A DNA stretch of 44,760 nt from positions 1-44,760 of the IMG/VR virus record IMGVR_UViG_3300031227_000101; one strand, 5' to 3'. The DNA is from a virus. Shown piece after piece: positions 1-6,703 of this stretch. Positions within the stretch are counted from its first letter, which is position 1. Every line of letters starts with the position of its first letter. The notes beneath the pieces were generated by a model that was not told the DNA's origin, ran no database searches, and saw only the letters and a list, made by a program, of their open reading frames with translations. A program made the translations under genes and the position numbers.

Positions 1-40
1 AGACAAGTTTACCTTTCTCGTTTACTCTAGGATATAACAT
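1..40 (-). CDS. ClpP-like protease, 5' fragment in the terminal repeat
   Basis: The first 13 codons of the ClpP-like gene (complete at 44021-44623) are duplicated here by the terminal repeat. The ATG is at 40-38 with an AGAAGGT ribosome-binding site just upstream. This is not a separate gene. It shows that the leftward operon is continuous across the ends of the window. Confidence 0.85.
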   Translation of the reverse strand, partial: MLYPRVNEKGKLV

Positions 41-177
41 ATTACCTTCTTTTTTGCCCTTTATTTATTATAATATAATTTTATTATTTTCCCATCAGGT
101 TTTTCCCACTCAGAATACATCTCCCCAAAACCCCCACCTGCAAAGAACAAGCCTAAGTATCTGTAACCTCTTCGGTT
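1..177. repeat. Terminal direct repeat, left copy
   Basis: The first 177 bases are repeated at 44584-44760 with one difference (T at 50, C at 44633). The repeat carries the 5' end of clpP and most of a 50-aa gene, so the two ends join into a continuous leftward operon. This fits a circular or terminally redundant phage genome assembled past its own start. The mismatch argues against a simple k-mer overlap and suggests population variation or a sequencing error. Confidence 0.9.
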
Positions 178-213
178 GTACAATCTCACTCTTTTTTGCC
201 AAAGTGCCATCAT
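61..213 (-). CDS. Small basic hypothetical protein (50 aa)
   Basis: This short reverse-strand ORF begins MMALWQKRVRLYNRRGYRY and ends KIIKLYYNK. Its ATG (213-211) overlaps the TGA of the RNase H gene in an ATGA arrangement. An AGGAGGT lies 12 bases upstream, inside RNase H, so translational coupling is likely. The protein is rich in Arg and Tyr and has a central glycine patch (AGGGFG). I recognise no domain. Most of the gene lies in the terminal repeat and it sits directly upstream of clpP, separated by about 20 AT-rich bases. Confidence 0.7.
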   Translation of the reverse strand: MMALWQKRVRLYNRRGYRYLGLFFAGGGFGEMYSEWEKPDGKIIKLYYNK

Positions 214-563
214 CTATTTTTCTTTACCTCCTCAAGTTTTATACCTGCTAAATTCCTTTCTCTCGGAATCCAATGGATTTCTCCATTAACTTCTTTTAGT
301 AACAACCGTACACGGTCTCGGTAAGGTCTAAGCCTACTGTGACATTTCCATGAGCCTTCTACCTGTTTAGTCATAAGCTGCGAGTCTGTTAATAGGGTAA
401 GCCCCCTTAGCTTTCTGCTCTTAGCCATTGTTAAGGCTGTAATAGCAGCTTTGTACTCGCCAACATTGACGGTCACAGGCTCCTCATAGGGCAAGACAAC
501 TGGTTCTTCTGCCTCGAAAACGTAACAAGCTTCTTTAAGAGAAGTATCACAATACAGAATCAT
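210..563 (-). CDS. Ribonuclease H-like protein
   Basis: This 117-aa protein has the RNase HI core: Asp6 in the first strand (YCDTS), Glu36 in GEYKAAITAL and Asp60 in LLTDSQL. The expected last acidic residue of the usual 'W.PRE.N..AD.LA' motif is replaced by Gly (IPRERNLAGIKLEE). Family members cleave RNA in RNA/DNA hybrids, for example primers or R-loops in phage replication. The C-terminal change could weaken activity or be compensated by the nearby Glu residues. It follows the 342-aa gene by three bases and overlaps the 50-aa gene downstream. Confidence 0.8.
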   Translation of the reverse strand: MILYCDTSLKEACYVFEAEEPVVLPYEEPVTVNVGEYKAAITALTMAKSRKLRGLTLLTDSQLMTKQVEGSWKCHSRLRPYRDRVRLLLKEVNGEIHWIPRERNLAGIKLEEVKKNR

Positions 564-566
564 TTA

Positions 567-1595
567 TTATATCCATTCGTAGACATGGAATGTTCCCCAG
601 CTACAAGGCTTGTCTTCCGTTACAACTTTGTACTTGTCTCCTGCCACAGTACTCTTTGTTGTTTTCATTCCTATATTGCCTACAAGAGCCTTACCATACC
701 AAATATCTAGGAAAAAAGAACCGCTTGCAGCAAACTTGAAAGTACACTCTTTTGTTATATCCACCCATTCTTCTTTCTTAGGGGCAAGCTCCATCTCAGG
801 AGCGTGGGCAGACCAAGTAATCTTCCCCTTACAAAACGTGGGGAACCTAACCTCCATTTTATCTCCTTCGATACACTCCACTACACCAACATCATCAAGT
901 TCCAACTCGTCCCATGAATACTTAGGATTATGCACATCTGCTTTTACCCTAACCTTGTCACCAATCGAGAAAGAACTAGGAGACTCTGATTCCTTTACAA
1001 CTCCTTCAACGTAAACTGCTTCCACACGTAGCTCCTCGCCTATTTCACTAATAGCTCCTAAAGGTCTTACTTGTAAGACAACAGAGGGTTTCTTCACTGA
1101 ATACATAGAATCCCCCTTTGCATGGTTTTTTGCCTGTTGTAATGCCAAAGAGTCATAGCAGTAAATACCTTGGGAACCTTTAAGAGAGTCAGTAACCATA
1201 CCAATTCTGTATTGTAGCGGAGTTCCTATTGGATTAGCCCATGATATAGAAAGTGACTGCCCTATAAAACAAGAGGAGTAAGTACCATCTCCATTATCGT
1301 GAGCTACTTTATAAAGTAGAGGGGCATTGGCTATCTCTCTAAATTCTGCTGCTGCTGTTAATCTTGGCTCGTATATTTTCACTTTCTTTCTCATTATTTT
1401 GTCCCCATTAAGTTCCGTGCCAGTATATTCTAGCTCTCCTTCATCTACTAGGCTTTGGCAACATTCGTCCCAATCGTCTGAGAAATGCTCTCCATGCCAA
1501 CGGTGTATGCAGCCATCTACTGTAATGTCCTTTCCTTCACCCGCTAGTTCTAATATTTTTCTTGTTATTTCCTTAGTCTCTTTTGGCCTTATCAT
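567..1595 (-). CDS. Hypothetical protein with possible SH3/MIB-like barrel (342 aa)
   Basis: I do not recognise this protein as a whole. The N-terminal 70 residues look helical and could be a winged-helix fold (EITRKILELAGEGKDITVDG). Residues about 210-270 (IGDKVRVKADVHNP, then DDVGVVECIEGDKMEVRFP and W..H..EMEL) resemble a small beta-barrel of the MIB/HERC2 or SH3 type. The gene has its own promoter (1616-1646) with an AGGAGG site spaced well for the ATG at 1595. It is therefore probably an early gene with its own expression control, and RNase H follows it. Confidence 0.6.
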   Translation of the reverse strand: MIRPKETKEITRKILELAGEGKDITVDGCIHRWHGEHFSDDWDECCQSLVDEGELEYTGTELNGDKIMRKKVKIYEPRLTAAAEFREIANAPLLYKVAHDNGDGTYSSCFIGQSLSISWANPIGTPLQYRIGMVTDSLKGSQGIYCYDSLALQQAKNHAKGDSMYSVKKPSVVLQVRPLGAISEIGEELRVEAVYVEGVVKESESPSSFSIGDKVRVKADVHNPKYSWDELELDDVGVVECIEGDKMEVRFPTFCKGKITWSAHAPEMELAPKKEEWVDITKECTFKFAASGSFFLDIWYGKALVGNIGMKTTKSTVAGDKYKVVTEDKPCSWGTFHVYEWI

Positions 1596-1615
1596 CTTAT
1601 TAACCTCCTACATAT

Positions 1616-1646
1616 ATTATACCGACACTTACCCCCCTGTTGTCAA
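1616..1646 (-). promoter_or_regulatory. Sigma70-type promoter with conserved 19-nt spacer (copy A)
   Basis: On the reverse strand TTGACA (1646-1641) and TATAAT (1621-1616) are separated by 19 bases. The spacer end GGTAAGTGTCGG is shared with copies at 6948-6978 (+) and 42787-42817 (-). Both hexamers are perfect. The sequence after the -10 box, ATATGTAGGAGGTT, is also shared with the copy at 42.8 kb, so promoter and ribosome-binding site were duplicated as one cassette. It drives the 342-aa gene. Confidence 0.8.
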
Positions 1647-1954
1647 GTTTTCATTTCCACCTCCTCAAACTCCTGCTCTAGCTCGGTCATGCCTGAGTCT
1701 CTGCTATGAGTGCCCCAATCTCCTTTGCTTACATAGGGCAAGTCCCCCATAGGAACCCATGCTGGTAGCTTATGTTTTAGTGGTGTGTATAACACAGTTC
1801 TCTCCACCACCAAGTAAGCGTTAATATTACACTTGTTAGCTACTTTGTCTCGACTTTTACGGGCAGCCTCAAAGTCAGCACAGCCTACATCACGGCAGCG
1901 ATAAGCTAGACCGTTGATAGTTCTAATAGTTACGCTTTCCTCAATCGGTATCAT
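1643..1954 (-). CDS. Hypothetical protein (103 aa)
   Basis: This is an unrecognised small phage protein with a beta-like N-terminus (EESVTIRTINGLAYRCRDVGC) and an acidic C-terminus (ELEQEFEEVEMKT). The start overlaps the end of the upstream 128-aa gene by 14 bases, which is typical of coupled phage genes. Its stop lies within the -35 box of the promoter for the 342-aa gene, so it closes the first leftward gene group. Confidence 0.6.
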   Translation of the reverse strand: MIPIEESVTIRTINGLAYRCRDVGCADFEAARKSRDKVANKCNINAYLVVERTVLYTPLKHKLPAWVPMGDLPYVSKGDWGTHSRDSGMTELEQEFEEVEMKT

Positions 1955-2327
1955 TGGAAGCCTCCTCTATGGCGTGCTGTATGGCTTGCTTTATAGTTTG
2001 GATTGCTCCATCAAACCCTATGTGAGTACCAGCATTCTCCGTGTGGAGATATTCTCCCTCATCATTAATTACTCTGTATGTCAATGGGAAAGGATTCTCT
2101 ATTCCCTCCAGCATTTCTACTAACTGTCTCAAGGTGTCAGGAACAGTATAAGATAACATGTTCCCAGCTTCTTCTCTGCATATATTAGCTACCATAGGGT
2201 CAGCAACGCTCCAACCATGTCTATAAGGATAATGTGGTTCACGTTCAGTTTCCCATATCTTCTTTGCTACTCTCTCAATAAGCTCATTACTCAACACCTT
2301 AAACTTGATTGGTTCTTGTTTATTCAT
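1941..2327 (-). CDS. Hypothetical protein (128 aa)
   Basis: This is an unrecognised, probably soluble helical protein. It has a helical N-terminal part (LSNELIERVAKKIWETERE) and a C-terminal helix (IQTIKQAIQHAIEEASNDTD). It overlaps the 135-aa gene upstream by eight bases and the 103-aa gene downstream by 14 bases, so the three are probably translated together. No catalytic motif is visible. Confidence 0.6.
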   Translation of the reverse strand: MNKQEPIKFKVLSNELIERVAKKIWETEREPHYPYRHGWSVADPMVANICREEAGNMLSYTVPDTLRQLVEMLEGIENPFPLTYRVINDEGEYLHTENAGTHIGFDGAIQTIKQAIQHAIEEASNDTD

Positions 2328-2727
2328 AATTCAACATCTCACAGAGAGCATCAAATACAGCTACCCCAGGGTCTTCGGATGAACCGTGTGCGTCTTCGAG
2401 GTCTACAAATCCATCCTCATCCATTGAGCTGTATTGTAGGTGGCAGTTATATATTTCTTCATCGCATGGCTCTAACGCTATCCACATTATATAGGGGTAT
2501 TTCCCTCGTACTCGGAACGCAGGCACAGCATACTTGCATATAAGGTTGTTGAGGTCTACTTGGGGAAGGGTTTTTCTATGCCTACCGTTTGGATATTCCC
2601 ATCCAGCATATATTTTAACTTCACCATTCCTAAGTTCGTTTATAAATCTACCTCGAAACCCCAACTGTTCCCAAAGCCATTTAATCTTTTCTTCGGTTAT
2701 CTTTTGTACGTGTTCATCCCGTTCCAT
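2320..2727 (-). CDS. Hypothetical protein (135 aa)
   Basis: This is an unrecognised protein. The sequence contains a DLNNLICKYAVPAF stretch and a C-terminal acidic part ending VFDALCEMLNYE, a style I associate with small phage accessory proteins of unknown role. Its ATG at 2727 lies inside the end of an overlapping 51-aa gene and is preceded by GGAGGTAAAGAA. There are no membrane segments. Confidence 0.6.
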   Translation of the reverse strand: MERDEHVQKITEEKIKWLWEQLGFRGRFINELRNGEVKIYAGWEYPNGRHRKTLPQVDLNNLICKYAVPAFRVRGKYPYIMWIALEPCDEEIYNCHLQYSSMDEDGFVDLEDAHGSSEDPGVAVFDALCEMLNYE

Positions 2728-2852
2728 TTCTTTACCTCCATTCTTTCTTTTTTCTTTTTCCTTGGAATTCTTTTATATTTAGGGCAGGACACGACTTCAA
2801 ACCATTGCTTACAATCGTGAATACAAGTTTTACACAATTTGTCTATTTTCAT
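2697..2852 (-). CDS. Small Cys-rich basic protein (51 aa)
   Basis: This short ORF begins MKIDKLCKTCIHDCKQW after an excellent AGGAGGTTAGTA site. It has four cysteines in the first 25 residues (CKTCIHDC and a later SCPK), suggesting a small zinc-binding knuckle. A lysine-rich tail (RIPRKKKKERM) follows, which could bind nucleic acid. The last ten codons overlap the next gene in another frame, and the stop is at 2697-2699. It lies directly after the amidotransferase gene. The function is unknown. Confidence 0.6.
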   Translation of the reverse strand: MKIDKLCKTCIHDCKQWFEVVSCPKYKRIPRKKKKERMEVKKWNGMNTYKR

Positions 2853-2862
2853 TACTAACCTC

Positions 2863-3735
2863 CTACAACTGACAAGCTACCTCTATTCCAAGGGGAGAAC
2901 GACCAGTGAAGTATTCAAAACAAGAATGACAGACACAGCTAGCCTCTTTACTAGGAAGAACATACAAAATAGGACTCGGTAGTAGGCAATAGTCACATTC
3001 TTCTTCGGTATATTTAGGATTACCTGCCCTGTTTTTGTGCTGGCTGTACCTCCTGTACGCAACAACCTCTGCATCGTAGTCCCCTCCATAGTCACCGCCA
3101 TAGGCTCTAAACCCCTTGTATCCCTCGTTGCTAAACCATAGCCCTTTATCGGATATAAAATCACCAATAAACTCTATACCTTCATTAGATAGTAAAGCAA
3201 ACTTGCTTATAGTATATTCTTCTATTAGTTTTTTGACTGGTGGGCAGTGGACAGCAGCACCCATATCAACAAGGTAGTCTTTGATAAACTCTTGGGCATC
3301 ATTTATATCTTTTTGGATGGGGACTTTTTGGTTAGTACCTTGTTGGTTGGGGGCACGAAGTTTAGTAGCATATTCGTAGATAACCCCATTGTGTGCTAAG
3401 GCACAATCAGTTACTACATCCAGACTATCTAATTCTCCTTGGTCTTTTGTAATCGGGAACGGATGGCAAAAACGGGGCACAACTCCTCCTGTGACCGCTG
3501 CCCGAAACTGAATAATCATCTCAGTCTCTTTAACTAGTACATTACCCAGCAAGTGTCTCATATTGTCTAGCACAGAAAACATATCTTTGTGGTTCATTGC
3601 CCCCTTGAGTATTCTAACCTTGCCTTCATACTGAAAGGCTATACCGAATCCATCTGGATAATCATTGAACCACTGCTTTAGTTTTTTGTTCTTGGGCAAT
3701 CTAATTCCTTTTGGTTTAGCTATTATCAGACACAT
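2863..3735 (-). CDS. Class II (Ntn-type) glutamine amidotransferase
   Basis: This 290-aa protein begins MC, so Cys2 becomes the N-terminal nucleophile after Met removal, as in GATase-II enzymes. Supporting motifs are DGFGIAF (about 28-34), QFRAAVTGG (76-84), CHPFPI (90-95) and ALAHNGVI (112-119). The enzyme would release ammonia from glutamine. The C-terminus adds cysteine pairs (near 247/250 and 267-272) that probably bind zinc. The gene starts inside the end of the amidoligase gene with a GGGAGGT site, so the two are translated as a pair and the ammonia is probably used by that ligase. Confidence 0.85.
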   Translation of the reverse strand: MCLIIAKPKGIRLPKNKKLKQWFNDYPDGFGIAFQYEGKVRILKGAMNHKDMFSVLDNMRHLLGNVLVKETEMIIQFRAAVTGGVVPRFCHPFPITKDQGELDSLDVVTDCALAHNGVIYEYATKLRAPNQQGTNQKVPIQKDINDAQEFIKDYLVDMGAAVHCPPVKKLIEEYTISKFALLSNEGIEFIGDFISDKGLWFSNEGYKGFRAYGGDYGGDYDAEVVAYRRYSQHKNRAGNPKYTEEECDYCLLPSPILYVLPSKEASCVCHSCFEYFTGRSPLGIEVACQL

Positions 3736-4933
3736 GGGCAGACCTCCCTATAGACTCTGAAAATAACATTACTGGTGACTCATCATCAATAGCTTCTTTT
3801 ATTTCTGTTCTAGGATGGGCTTGGCAATACGTAACGTAACGGGGCAGGTAACGGTAACGTTTCTTGCTAACTAATTTTAATAATTCTTCCCAGGTAGTTT
3901 TTTGTAATTGCTTAGTGCTGCAATTTTTGGCTGTTCTAATTAAGAAGTTTACAAGCTCCAAGCTAGCTATAAGAGTGCTATATTTTAGTGTGCTTCTAAA
4001 GATACGAATCTCGATTGTGTCTCTGTTTGTGAGGTTCACAGCGTAAAGCCTATCATAGTTCTCCTCTAGTTCTTTTATTTTGTTTTTAGCGGGCATATTG
4101 TAAAGCGTGCGATTATATTTTTTTGCACTGCGTCTGAGTAAATACTCAGAGGTTCTACCGAGTCTAGCTAACTCATCTCTAAACTTCTCAAACAAATAGA
4201 TAAGACGTAATTGATACAGTTCAGAGTGCTTTCCACTAAAGAATCTACGGTTAAAATGTACGTGTAGGGCAGCTGTCTTTGTTTTTGCTCCATGCCCGTT
4301 GTTATCAAGCACAATTTGTAACATCTTGCCCCAAGGAAACTTATCTTTGTGGTAGGCTAATGTGCAGGGGTGGCTGACAATCTCAAATCCATTATTAAGA
4401 CTACCATCTTCCTCTAGCCAAAACAAGCTCTCCTCATCAGAAATATCCACTAAGGCTTTAGCAGCCTTTGCAGTCCACATAGTAGAAGGATAATTGTCGG
4501 TTTCTAGCTCGACTCCTAAATATAGTCTTTTCCTATTAGTCCCCTCTGGATGGAAGTACAAAGTGTCTCTTGGTGAACCTTCATGGTAAGGATGTATAAT
4601 GCTATCTTCTTCTTCTCCGTTTTCTTCCTGGCAATCTCGGCAGCAACCGCTGCCGTCTAGGTCACCTTCGTGAGTGTTTATTCCACAAAGGCGACAAGCA
4701 TGATAGTTTTCAGCACAATTATCACACAGGCAGGAACCACAACTATTAACATGGTCAGCATGGTCACTACTATTGACTCTATCAAAACTCTGTCTACAGT
4801 CTTGACACGTTCTAACTCTAGCACGTTGACATTGCAGACACCAATATTCGTCTATACCGTCTACCTTTATTGTCTCTACTCCAAAAAAAAGAACCCTTCC
4901 ACAACATACACATCTTTCTTTTACAACTGGCAT
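3716..4933 (-). CDS. Zinc-ribbon plus glutamine-synthetase-like amidoligase
   Basis: This 405-aa protein has two parts. Residues 1-101 hold about 16 cysteines in CxxC pairs (8-11, 32/35, 43/46, 65-73, 80/83, 97-101), a multi-zinc module. Residues 136-330 match the amidoligase_2 (COOH-NH2 ligase) type: LGVELETD (139-146), EDGS (175-178), EIVSHPCTL (184-192), LHVHFNR (223-229) and NLTNRDTIEIRIFRSTL (300-316). Such ligases are predicted to form amide bonds using ATP, often with a GATase-II partner, which here is the next gene. The substrate is unknown; it could be a host protein, a cell-wall peptide or a small molecule. Confidence 0.8.
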   Translation of the reverse strand: MPVVKERCVCCGRVLFFGVETIKVDGIDEYWCLQCQRARVRTCQDCRQSFDRVNSSDHADHVNSCGSCLCDNCAENYHACRLCGINTHEGDLDGSGCCRDCQEENGEEEDSIIHPYHEGSPRDTLYFHPEGTNRKRLYLGVELETDNYPSTMWTAKAAKALVDISDEESLFWLEEDGSLNNGFEIVSHPCTLAYHKDKFPWGKMLQIVLDNNGHGAKTKTAALHVHFNRRFFSGKHSELYQLRLIYLFEKFRDELARLGRTSEYLLRRSAKKYNRTLYNMPAKNKIKELEENYDRLYAVNLTNRDTIEIRIFRSTLKYSTLIASLELVNFLIRTAKNCSTKQLQKTTWEELLKLVSKKRYRYLPRYVTYCQAHPRTEIKEAIDDESPVMLFSESIGRSAHVSDNS

Positions 4934-4984
4934 TTTTTTACCCTCCTCGTTTATTCAGTCCCAACTGTGGGGTTTCAACCCCCT

Positions 4985-5088
4985 CCTCTGTATCTTAATA
5001 TATACAGAGGGAGAGGTGTAGAAATTCCCACAAAGCTAGTTCGATGATTTTTGAGCCTAGATTAGTTCTACACCCCCCTCCTGCCCAT
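4985..5088 (-). promoter_or_regulatory. Structured leader with mini-ORF upstream of the amidoligase
   Basis: Between the 40-aa gene and the amidoligase there is a perfect AAGGAGGT site followed by a six-codon ORF (MGRRGV, 5088-5068). Its stop overlaps the arm 5066-5074, which pairs with 5015-5023 (nine bp). A second hairpin follows, 4985-4993 with 5002-5010 (nine bp, CCTCTGTAT type). A mini-ORF followed by hairpins resembles an attenuator or translational leader. No T-run typical of an intrinsic terminator follows, so the mechanism is uncertain. Confidence 0.4.
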
Positions 5089-5097
5089 TTTACCTCC

Positions 5098-5220
5098 TTA
5101 ATATCCTTTCAGTACTCGATTACAGTTCGGGCAGCGTATTGGGTAGGCTATCGCAAATCTACCAGGTGATATTTTCCTGAGAGTTACGTGCCCACAGATA
5201 CACATTCGCCAATATAACAT
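5098..5220 (-). CDS. Small zinc-ribbon protein (40 aa)
   Basis: This short ORF (begins MLYWRMCICGHV, ends IRCPNCNRVLKGY) has two cysteine pairs, CxCGH and CPNC, spaced like a minimal zinc ribbon. The ATG shares one base with the TAA of the upstream 82-aa gene (TAATG), and the end of that gene encodes its AGGAGGTAAGTA ribosome-binding site. It is clearly coupled to that gene. The role is unknown; small zinc ribbons in early phage regions often modify host proteins or bind nucleic acid. Confidence 0.7.
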   Translation of the reverse strand: MLYWRMCICGHVTLRKISPGRFAIAYPIRCPNCNRVLKGY

Positions 5221-5468
5221 TACTTACCTCCTTTTGCTTTGGCTAAAGCCTTCTTCATTCTTAGAACATCGGCACTTGAGGGAACCGTTCTTGTTACTAC
5301 TCGCTCACCCTCGACCTCTTGTGCAGCACACACGCCTTTTAGTGCCTCATACATCTCAGGTGCAGCAGTGTGCTTGGGGCAATACGAGATTTCATAAGTG
5401 CCCATATTGTCCGTGAGTATTTCACACCCACAATCATATGCTTTCTCGCTCCAATTCATATAGTTCAT
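5220..5468 (-). CDS. Small Cys-containing hypothetical protein (82 aa)
   Basis: The N-terminus has a CGC...C..H cluster (YDCGCEI then YCPKH) that could bind a metal. It is followed by AAPEMYEALKGV, a pattern I associate with small phage proteins of unknown function. The C-terminus is basic (KALAKAKGGK). The ATG at 5468 has a GGAGATAAGAG site. A probable promoter lies at 5506-5535, so this gene may start a transcript that also carries the 40-aa zinc ribbon and the amidoligase pair. Confidence 0.65.
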   Translation of the reverse strand: MNYMNWSEKAYDCGCEILTDNMGTYEISYCPKHTAAPEMYEALKGVCAAQEVEGERVVTRTVPSSADVLRMKKALAKAKGGK

Positions 5469-5505
5469 CTCTTATCTCCTCTCTGTCTATTTCCTATCAC
5501 TATCT

Positions 5506-5535
5506 AGTCTACCACGAAGCTAATAAGTTTGTCAA
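5506..5535 (-). promoter_or_regulatory. Probable promoter for the 82-aa gene
   Basis: Reverse-strand TTGACA (5535-5530) is followed after 18 bases by TAGACT (5511-5506). The -35 is perfect and the -10 is weak. The spacer lacks the GTAAGTGTCGG core of the three strong promoters. The position about 40 bases before the ATG at 5468 is reasonable. Confidence 0.45.
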
Positions 5536-5574
5536 GTTGAGCCTGTATGAGTTCAATGCCCTCGGAGTTTAGAT

Positions 5575-5766
5575 TTAACTTCCATAACCTTCAGGCCAAT
5601 CAGATGCTAGTAGATTCCTCCCCTTCTTTGTTTTGGGACATATCATTCTCCATACATCTGCCCCATTACTCATACTGCCCATTCTCGTTAGATAGTGGCT
5701 CTTTCCACACTCAGGACATTTTCTTTTAGGGGGGTATTTGTGGTAATGTAACCATCCTGCTGACAT
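5575..5766 (-). CDS. Small zinc-ribbon-like protein (63 aa)
   Basis: I take the ATG at 5766 (MSAGWLHYHKYPPKRK), not the TTG at 5781, because TTGGAGGTAGACAGA immediately before it is a good ribosome-binding site. The sequence contains CPECGKSHYLTRMGS followed by MICPKTKKG, resembling half of a zinc ribbon. It belongs to the run of very small leftward genes that share a TTGGAGGTA leader. The function is unknown. Confidence 0.6.
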   Translation of the reverse strand: MSAGWLHYHKYPPKRKCPECGKSHYLTRMGSMSNGADVWRMICPKTKKGRNLLASDWPEGYGS

Positions 5767-5783
5767 TCTGTCTACCTCCAAGT

Positions 5784-5894
5784 TTATTTATTCTTGAGTT
5801 CTTTCTGTGTTAGTTCGACCTTTAGTTTTCCCTTGCCCTTTAGTTTTCGGTAATAGTCCGATGTGAATTTGATAGTTTCCTCAGTTGCGTTCAT
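5784..5894 (-). CDS. Very small basic protein (36 aa)
   Basis: This short ORF begins MNATEETIKFTSDYYRK and ends LTQKELKNK. It has the same TTGGAGGTAAAC leader as its neighbours with ideal spacing. It is lysine-rich and probably helical, with no recognisable domain. The small gap between the neighbouring genes is filled by this ORF, which supports it being real. Confidence 0.55.
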   Translation of the reverse strand: MNATEETIKFTSDYYRKLKGKGKLKVELTQKELKNK

Positions 5895-5917
5895 GTTTAC
5901 CTCCAAGTTTAATTATT

Positions 5918-6175
5918 TTAGTCTTCTACATACTCAAAAGTAGAAGATAAGCTAGTTCTAGTTTTTAGATGTCGTTTTGCATTGGCTAGAGTAAGTTTAT
6001 CGGTTCGACTTAAAGCTACGTGGAACCAGTGGTTAGCTTGCCAGGAACCTACCCTGACAAATTGCCCTTTGCTGTCTGTTCTTGGACTACCCTCAATTCC
6101 CCAATAGAATACTTGTTTTGTTCCTCCATCCCAATAATCATCAACGGGTCGTTTTAAGGTTTGTTTGAGTTTCAT
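5918..6175 (-). CDS. Hypothetical protein (85 aa)
   Basis: This is an unrecognised protein rich in aromatic residues (DDYWDGGTKQVFYWG, QANHWFHVALS) with a basic middle and an acidic C-terminus (FEYVED). The start has the repeated TTGGAGGTAAAAC ribosome-binding sequence. It lies among small early genes that probably act on the host. Confidence 0.6.
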   Translation of the reverse strand: MKLKQTLKRPVDDYWDGGTKQVFYWGIEGSPRTDSKGQFVRVGSWQANHWFHVALSRTDKLTLANAKRHLKTRTSLSSTFEYVED

Positions 6176-6196
6176 AGTTTTACCTCCAAGTTTATT

Positions 6197-6370
6197 TTAG
6201 GCTAATCCAAATCGCCTCATTATTTTAACTTTAGGCCAATCCCTCATACGCCTGGCATGGCTAGAGTTAGCTCCGAGTTCAAGGGCAGGCTCATATTTAA
6301 CCTTGCGAGCTTCGTTGGTTTGGGCAAAGTTTACCCTGCTACTAAGCCAGCTCGATGGTTCGTTGGGCAT
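6197..6370 (-). CDS. Small basic hypothetical protein (57 aa)
   Basis: This ORF (begins MPNEPSSWLSSRVNFAQ, ends VKIMRRFGLA) fills an otherwise empty 260-base gap between two genes on the same strand. It has a modest AGGTTAGG site upstream. The C-terminal half is rich in Arg and Lys (ARRMRDWPKVKIMRR), consistent with nucleic-acid or membrane contact. No domain is recognised. Confidence 0.5.
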   Translation of the reverse strand: MPNEPSSWLSSRVNFAQTNEARKVKYEPALELGANSSHARRMRDWPKVKIMRRFGLA

Positions 6371-6441
6371 AGTACACCTAACCTTTTTATTATTTAACTT
6401 TATTGTGCTTAGAAACTTCTAGGGGTACTCCAGGACTGTGA

Positions 6442-6651
6442 CTACTTTGTAGCTTTGAAGGCTCCTGCTAGGGCTATGGAATCAATATACAGCTTCGAGT
6501 AGGGTTGAACTATTGCGTTCTTAGTGGCTGGCTGAAAGTGTAGCAGGACTGGTTTACCATCTTTACGAGTGCCTGCTTCGTTAGTTTGAGTAAGAGTAAA
6601 CTTCTTCGCCTGCCCGTCTACTGTGAATTTGACTTCGGCTTCTATTTTCAT
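6442..6651 (-). CDS. First leftward gene, small beta-rich protein (69 aa)
   Basis: This is an unrecognised 69-aa protein with alternating hydrophobic residues (KIEAEVKFTVDG, KKFTLTQ, VLLHF), suggesting a small beta fold. It is the first gene after the leftward promoter at 6769-6798. Its GGAGTACC ribosome-binding site is complementary to a leader element, and a 16-bp inverted repeat flanks the gene. It is probably among the first proteins made and its translation appears controlled. Confidence 0.65.
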   Translation of the reverse strand: MKIEAEVKFTVDGQAKKFTLTQTNEAGTRKDGKPVLLHFQPATKNAIVQPYSKLYIDSIALAGAFKATK

Positions 6652-6655
6652 TTTT

Positions 6656-6703
6656 GGTACTCCTTAATCTTATTTTTGTTTCTCTAATGGAGTACCCCTA
6701 GAA
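6656..6703 (-). promoter_or_regulatory. Hairpin that would hide the ribosome-binding site of the 69-aa gene
   Basis: In the leftward RNA, GGTACTCC from the leader (within 6703-6688) pairs perfectly with GGAGTACC (6663-6656). The latter is the Shine-Dalgarno sequence five bases before the ATG at 6651. The loop is about 24 nt of A-rich sequence. This would repress initiation unless the leader arm is held by the distal arm at 6417-6432 or by a factor. Confidence 0.55.

Larger units (their letters stand above)
6417..6703. repeat. 16-bp perfect inverted repeat flanking the 69-aa gene
   Basis: TTCTAGGGGTACTCCA at 6417-6432 is the exact reverse complement of 6688-6703. In the leftward mRNA the two arms bracket the whole 69-aa gene and could pair over 16 bp. 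The leader arm also contains the eight bases that can pair with the ribosome-binding site, so the two pairings exclude each other. Confidence 0.8.

Noticed and set aside
610-1014. Plus-strand ORFs of 60-140 codons over the leftward genes (for example 610-1014, 1327-1752, 4670-5047)
   Set aside because: They lie fully opposite coding genes, lack ribosome-binding sites and have low-complexity Ser/Leu composition, so they are antisense shadows.
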